This document shows, piece after piece, positions 4,712 through 7,740 of a stretch of DNA of 7,740 nucleotides. The notes beneath the pieces are model-generated. The model was not told the origin of the DNA, did not search any database, and worked only from the letters and a program-made list of their open reading frames with translations. Origin of the DNA: CAZRUM01 sp964603435 (GTDB lineage: Bacteria > Patescibacteriota > Patescibacteriia > Magasanikbacterales > UBA922); the NCBI GenBank assembly GCA_964603435.1, contig CAZRUM010000039.1, forward strand, positions 1 to 7,740. The letters run 5' to 3'. Both the position numbers and the translations under genes were made by a program. Positions within the stretch are counted from its first letter, which is position 1. Each line of letters starts with the position of its first letter.

Positions 4712-6523
4712 ATGAATTTTTTTAAAAATAATATTCATCCTAAAAATATTTTAAAAAAACCACACAAGTGGCTGGTGGCTTTTTTGTGTTCCCCCATTCA
4801 CCTTCTTGAAACACACTACAAAAATACATACCATCTAAACTTTAGTCATGCCAAAAAACTTTTTATCTTTGACATGACTCTTTTGCTCGCCACAATATTT
4901 TTGGCCTTCACAGCTTTATTTTGGTTCACCTATGATCCCACTGTTACTAGTCTAGTTTATATAAAAATAGAACCTTCCCAAACTAGGGTGATAAGTGGAG
5001 AATATATTGAGTACAATATTACCTATAAAAATGCTAGCACTGAGAAACTTATTTTACCTGTTCTAAATATTTCACTGCCTCCTGGTTTTGTTTTAAACGA
5101 AGCCCAGCCACGTGATATTTTTAACGACAACTATTTCACATTGGAAACTATAAACCCAGGGGAGACTGGTGATGTGCTGGTAGCAGGTTGGATTTATGGC
5201 ACTCCTGAGATAGAAATTCCTATCAATGTCTCACTCAGCTACAAACAAGAGGATAGGAAGAAATTTGAAGAAAAAGCCAGTGTCTTTATCAAAACTCTGC
5301 GTGGTTCGGTCCTACAGACCAAAATTTCTAGCAGAAACATGGTACTAACCAAGGACAGTCTGCCGTTGACATTAAATCTTGAAAACACAGGCGAAGAGCT
5401 ACTAAAAAACATACTTATTCCTTTAACAAAAGAAGTTGAATGGCAAGATATTACAACGACCTTAGGTGCTGTAGAAAACGATGCTTGGTACATAACTGAA
5501 CTACCATCTGGACAAACAGCTAAACTAACTTCAAAAATAGTACTAGATTTGCCCAATAAAGAAATTCTGAATATAGCTATTACGCCAGAAATCACAGTCA
5601 ATAATATTTCCATACCTCAAGAAACTGAAAACAAAGAACTCACAATTGTTCACCCCAAAGCCAACTTGGGAGTTTATTGGCAAACTGATACAGCTCATAT
5701 TAAACCAAATGAAATAGCGGATTTATTTATTAATATAAAAAATATTGGAAACGTGACACTGACTAACCCAAAAATTGAAATGCCAATACCTGCGAGTATT
5801 GTCAATCCAACCACTTTGGCTAGTTTAAACAAAGGCTACTATGCCAATGGCATATTTACAAAAAATTTAGACAAAAATCTACTACCAAATGAAGAAACTG
5901 TTTTAACTATAAAAGTTCCTATTGTTTACTATCCACAAGGTGGCAATGATCTGACCCTACACCTAACACCCAAACTAACAGCCACTGTAGCTGAAATCCA
6001 AAATAGTAATTACAACAATTCATCTGAATCAAATTCAATAAAAATTGGTACACAGTTATTATTTAATACTGAGATAAGATACTACACAGCTGAAGGTGAT
6101 CAACTTGGTCGCGGACCTTTACCACCACAAGTTGGCAAAGAAACTAAATATTGGTGCTTTATAAATCTTACCAATGGAGCCAGCAAAACAACTGATTTAC
6201 AACTAACAGGCAGCCTACCAGCTGGTATTAGCTGGGCTGATAAAAGCAGTGTCAGTCACGGTGCTGATGTGACCTATAAAAATGGTAATTTTAGCTGGTC
6301 AGCTAATAATCTACCTGCCTATGGTAAAGCCGGAATTTATTTTGAGCTTTCCGTGACCCCACAAACCGACCAAATAGGTAAAAGCCCTATTTTGATAGAA
6401 AGTATAAATCTGACAGCCACTGATTCCTACACCGGCGAAATTATCACCCATTCTAGCCAAAACCTAGACATTAGCCTACCCAATGACTCTATAGGACAAA
6501 ACAAGGGCGTTATAGTGCAATAA
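4712..6523 (+). CDS. Membrane-anchored surface protein with several Ig-like (DUF11/CARDB-like) domains
   Basis: The product has 603 residues. A basic cytoplasmic N-terminus (1-50, with KKPHKWLVAFL at 15-25) precedes one membrane helix (about 52-73), so the remaining 530 residues lie outside. That part looks like about four beta-sandwich domains: 80-195 (SGEYIEYNITYKNAS, then NISLPPGFV), 196-312 (LPLTLNLENTGEELLKNI), 315-440 (IADLFINIKNIGNVTL) and 445-590 (LGRGPLPPQVGKETKYW, then LTGSLPAGISW). The recurring 'structural Asn plus Thr/Gly, then LP' pattern is typical of DUF11/CARDB-like folds. Only Cys26 and Cys482 are present. I recall homologues with the same N-terminal KKPHKW..HYK..YHL..A.K..FFDM layout in Parcubacteria; their function is unknown. 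It is probably co-transcribed with the BRO-N gene (13 nt apart) and leads toward a glycosyltransferase, so a role at the cell surface is reasonable inference. No Shine-Dalgarno is seen. Confidence 0.85.
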   Translation: MNFFKNNIHPKNILKKPHKWLVAFLCSPIHLLETHYKNTYHLNFSHAKKLFIFDMTLLLATIFLAFTALFWFTYDPTVTSLVYIKIEPSQTRVISGEYIEYNITYKNASTEKLILPVLNISLPPGFVLNEAQPRDIFNDNYFTLETINPGETGDVLVAGWIYGTPEIEIPINVSLSYKQEDRKKFEEKASVFIKTLRGSVLQTKISSRNMVLTKDSLPLTLNLENTGEELLKNILIPLTKEVEWQDITTTLGAVENDAWYITELPSGQTAKLTSKIVLDLPNKEILNIAITPEITVNNISIPQETENKELTIVHPKANLGVYWQTDTAHIKPNEIADLFINIKNIGNVTLTNPKIEMPIPASIVNPTTLASLNKGYYANGIFTKNLDKNLLPNEETVLTIKVPIVYYPQGGNDLTLHLTPKLTATVAEIQNSNYNNSSESNSIKIGTQLLFNTEIRYYTAEGDQLGRGPLPPQVGKETKYWCFINLTNGASKTTDLQLTGSLPAGISWADKSSVSHGADVTYKNGNFSWSANNLPAYGKAGIYFELSVTPQTDQIGKSPILIESINLTATDSYTGEIITHSSQNLDISLPNDSIGQNKGVIVQ

Positions 6524-6543
6524 TTTAGCTAAAATAAGCCAAA

Positions 6544-6643
6544 NNNNNNNNNNNNNNNNNNNNNNNNNNNNNNNNNNNNNNNNNNNNNNNNNNNNNNNNN
6601 NNNNNNNNNNNNNNNNNNNNNNNNNNNNNNNNNNNNNNNNNNN
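6544..6643. other. Scaffold gap (100 N)
   Basis: Exactly 100 N placeholder between the surface-protein gene and the glycosyltransferase. The latter lacks only its first residues, so the end of the hidden sequence is the start of that gene; the true gap length is unknown. The 20 bases before it (6524-6543) include the 10-bp palindrome TTTAGCTAAA but no T-tract terminator. Confidence 0.97.
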
Positions 6644-7740
6644 ATAGCAATGTTAGGTCAAAAAGGAATGCCTGCCATCCATGGTGGGGTTGAGAGTCAT
6701 GTTCATGACCTGTCTTTGCATTTGGTTTCTGATGGTCACGAAGTTACAGTCTATTCTCGTAAATGGTACACTGGTGGAAAAGATACTAATTTTGATGGTG
6801 TAAAAATTAAATATACCAGAGGTATTCACACTAAACATCTAGATGCCATCACCCATACTCTTACAGCTACTCTCAGTGCCATGCATGGAAATTTTGACAT
6901 TCTTCATTATCACGGTGTTGGACCAGCACTTTTAGCTTGGATCCCAAGATTATTTGCTCGTAAGAAAAAAGTAATTATCACTTTTCATTCTATTGATCGC
7001 TACCATGATAAATGGAACTGGATAGCTCGTATTTTCTTAAGACTAGGCGAAAAAGCTGCTTGTACTATTCCACACAAAACTATTACCGTTTCACAATCAA
7101 TTGAAAACTACTGTGTCAATGAATTTAACAAAAATACCACCTATATTCCCAACGGTGTTTATTTGTCTAACACCACCAATAAAAATATAAATAACATTAA
7201 TCAATTTGGTTTAGAAAAAAACAATTATTTTGTTATGGTTTCTCGCCTGATAAAACACAAAGGCGTACATCTATTGATTGAGGCTTTCAATAATTTAAAA
7301 AATCACAATTCCAACAATGAAAAAATTCAAAAACTAAAACTAGCTATTGTTGGTGGTTCTGCTTATACCAACAAATACGTTGAAGAATTGCACCAGTTAG
7401 CAGCCAAAAGTAATGATATTATTTTTACAGATTTTCAATCTGGTAACGTACTGGAAGATTTATATAGAAATGCTTTGACTTTAATTCACCCTTCACTCAA
7501 CGAGGGTCTCCCTATCACTGTTTTACAAGGCATGTCTTATGCTCAACCAGTCTTAGTTTCAAATATCACCGAACACAAGGAACTTATTTCTGACAATCGT
7601 TTTATCTTTCGTGAAAACGATATAGATGATTTAGAAAAATCTATGCTAAATTTTATTGAAATGCCAGATTCAGAAAAAAATAAGATAGGCAAAGAAAATA
7701 AAATTATTATTGAAAAACTTTATCACTGGGATAAAATCAC
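6644..7740 (+). CDS. GT4-type glycosyltransferase (GT-B fold), both ends missing
   Basis: The frame from 6644 stays open for 365 codons to the window end. The first visible residues IAMLGQKGMPAIHGGVESHV match the N-terminal Rossmann start of family 4 transferases, which usually begin MKIA, so only about two residues are lost in the gap. Further marks: ILHYHGVGPALLAW (86-99), VIITFHSIDRY (110-120), YIPNGV (167-172) closing the first domain, VMVSRLIKHKGVHLLIEAF (197-215) opening the nucleotide-sugar-binding domain, LAIVGG (233-238) and HPSLNEGLPITVL (282-294) at the EX7E site. The second glutamate of EX7E is replaced by Gln295 (LQGMSY instead of LEAMSY). The enzyme would transfer a sugar from an activated donor at the inner membrane face during glycan assembly; donor and acceptor cannot be read from sequence. 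About 20-40 C-terminal residues are probably missing. Confidence 0.9.
   Translation, partial: MAMLGQKGMPAIHGGVESHVHDLSLHLVSDGHEVTVYSRKWYTGGKDTNFDGVKIKYTRGIHTKHLDAITHTLTATLSAMHGNFDILHYHGVGPALLAWIPRLFARKKKVIITFHSIDRYHDKWNWIARIFLRLGEKAACTIPHKTITVSQSIENYCVNEFNKNTTYIPNGVYLSNTTNKNINNINQFGLEKNNYFVMVSRLIKHKGVHLLIEAFNNLKNHNSNNEKIQKLKLAIVGGSAYTNKYVEELHQLAAKSNDIIFTDFQSGNVLEDLYRNALTLIHPSLNEGLPITVLQGMSYAQPVLVSNITEHKELISDNRFIFRENDIDDLEKSMLNFIEMPDSEKNKIGKENKIIIEKLYHWDKI

Noticed and set aside
4753..4785. Terminator-like A-tract, CCAC..GTGG stem and T-tract early in the surface-protein gene
   Set aside because: It encodes the KKPHKWLVAF segment that I recall as conserved in homologues, so the symmetry is more simply explained by coding; the stem is weak.

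Overview
The window looks like a scaffold piece from a candidate phyla radiation (Patescibacteria, probably Parcubacteria-like) genome. The reasons are AT-rich coding DNA read with the standard bacterial code, few recognisable Shine-Dalgarno sites, a secreted 'FPN / TWY' type surface protein, an ECF sigma factor paired with a DUF5667-like membrane protein, a membrane-anchored multi-domain surface protein, and intergenic spaces full of short hairpin repeats. The lineage call rests on recalled protein families, not on a marker gene or a search. Two runs of exactly 100 N (3715-3814 and 6544-6643) are scaffold gaps, so order across them is not proven.

Left part, minus strand (1-2955): an ECF sigma factor (2404-2955) is followed 7 nt later by a single-pass membrane protein with a DUF5667-like segment and a long acidic coiled-coil tail (1101-2396). 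This is the usual layout of a sigma factor with its membrane-bound regulator. After a repeat-rich space of about 550 bp comes a secreted surface protein (1-551, running off the window). Its codon use and signal peptide suggest an abundant exported protein.

Spacer 552-1100 is a GC-rich mosaic of hairpins: a palindrome, two short hairpins, alternating hairpins, a 102-bp imperfect inverted repeat, and three tandem units, the last split by a copy of another hairpin. Spacer 2956-3501 holds a MITE-like inverted repeat, a 93-bp element built round a perfect 40-bp palindrome, and two exact 25-bp direct repeats that each contain an inverted repeat and look like operators.

Right part, plus strand (3502-7740): a doubtful small ORF carrying a hairpin repeat in frame runs into gap 1. 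After the gap come a BRO-N / DinD-like protein (3856-4698) behind a clear -10 box, then, 13 nt on, a 603-residue membrane-anchored protein with an Ig-like exterior (4712-6523). After gap 2 there is a GT4-type glycosyltransferase lacking only its first few residues and its C-terminus (6644-7740). The last two genes suggest a cell-surface locus; the BRO-N gene looks like an accessory insertion upstream of it.

No tRNA, rRNA, CRISPR array, transposase or complete known mobile element was seen. The most unusual content is the density and nesting of palindromic repeats, some lying in frame inside coding sequence.
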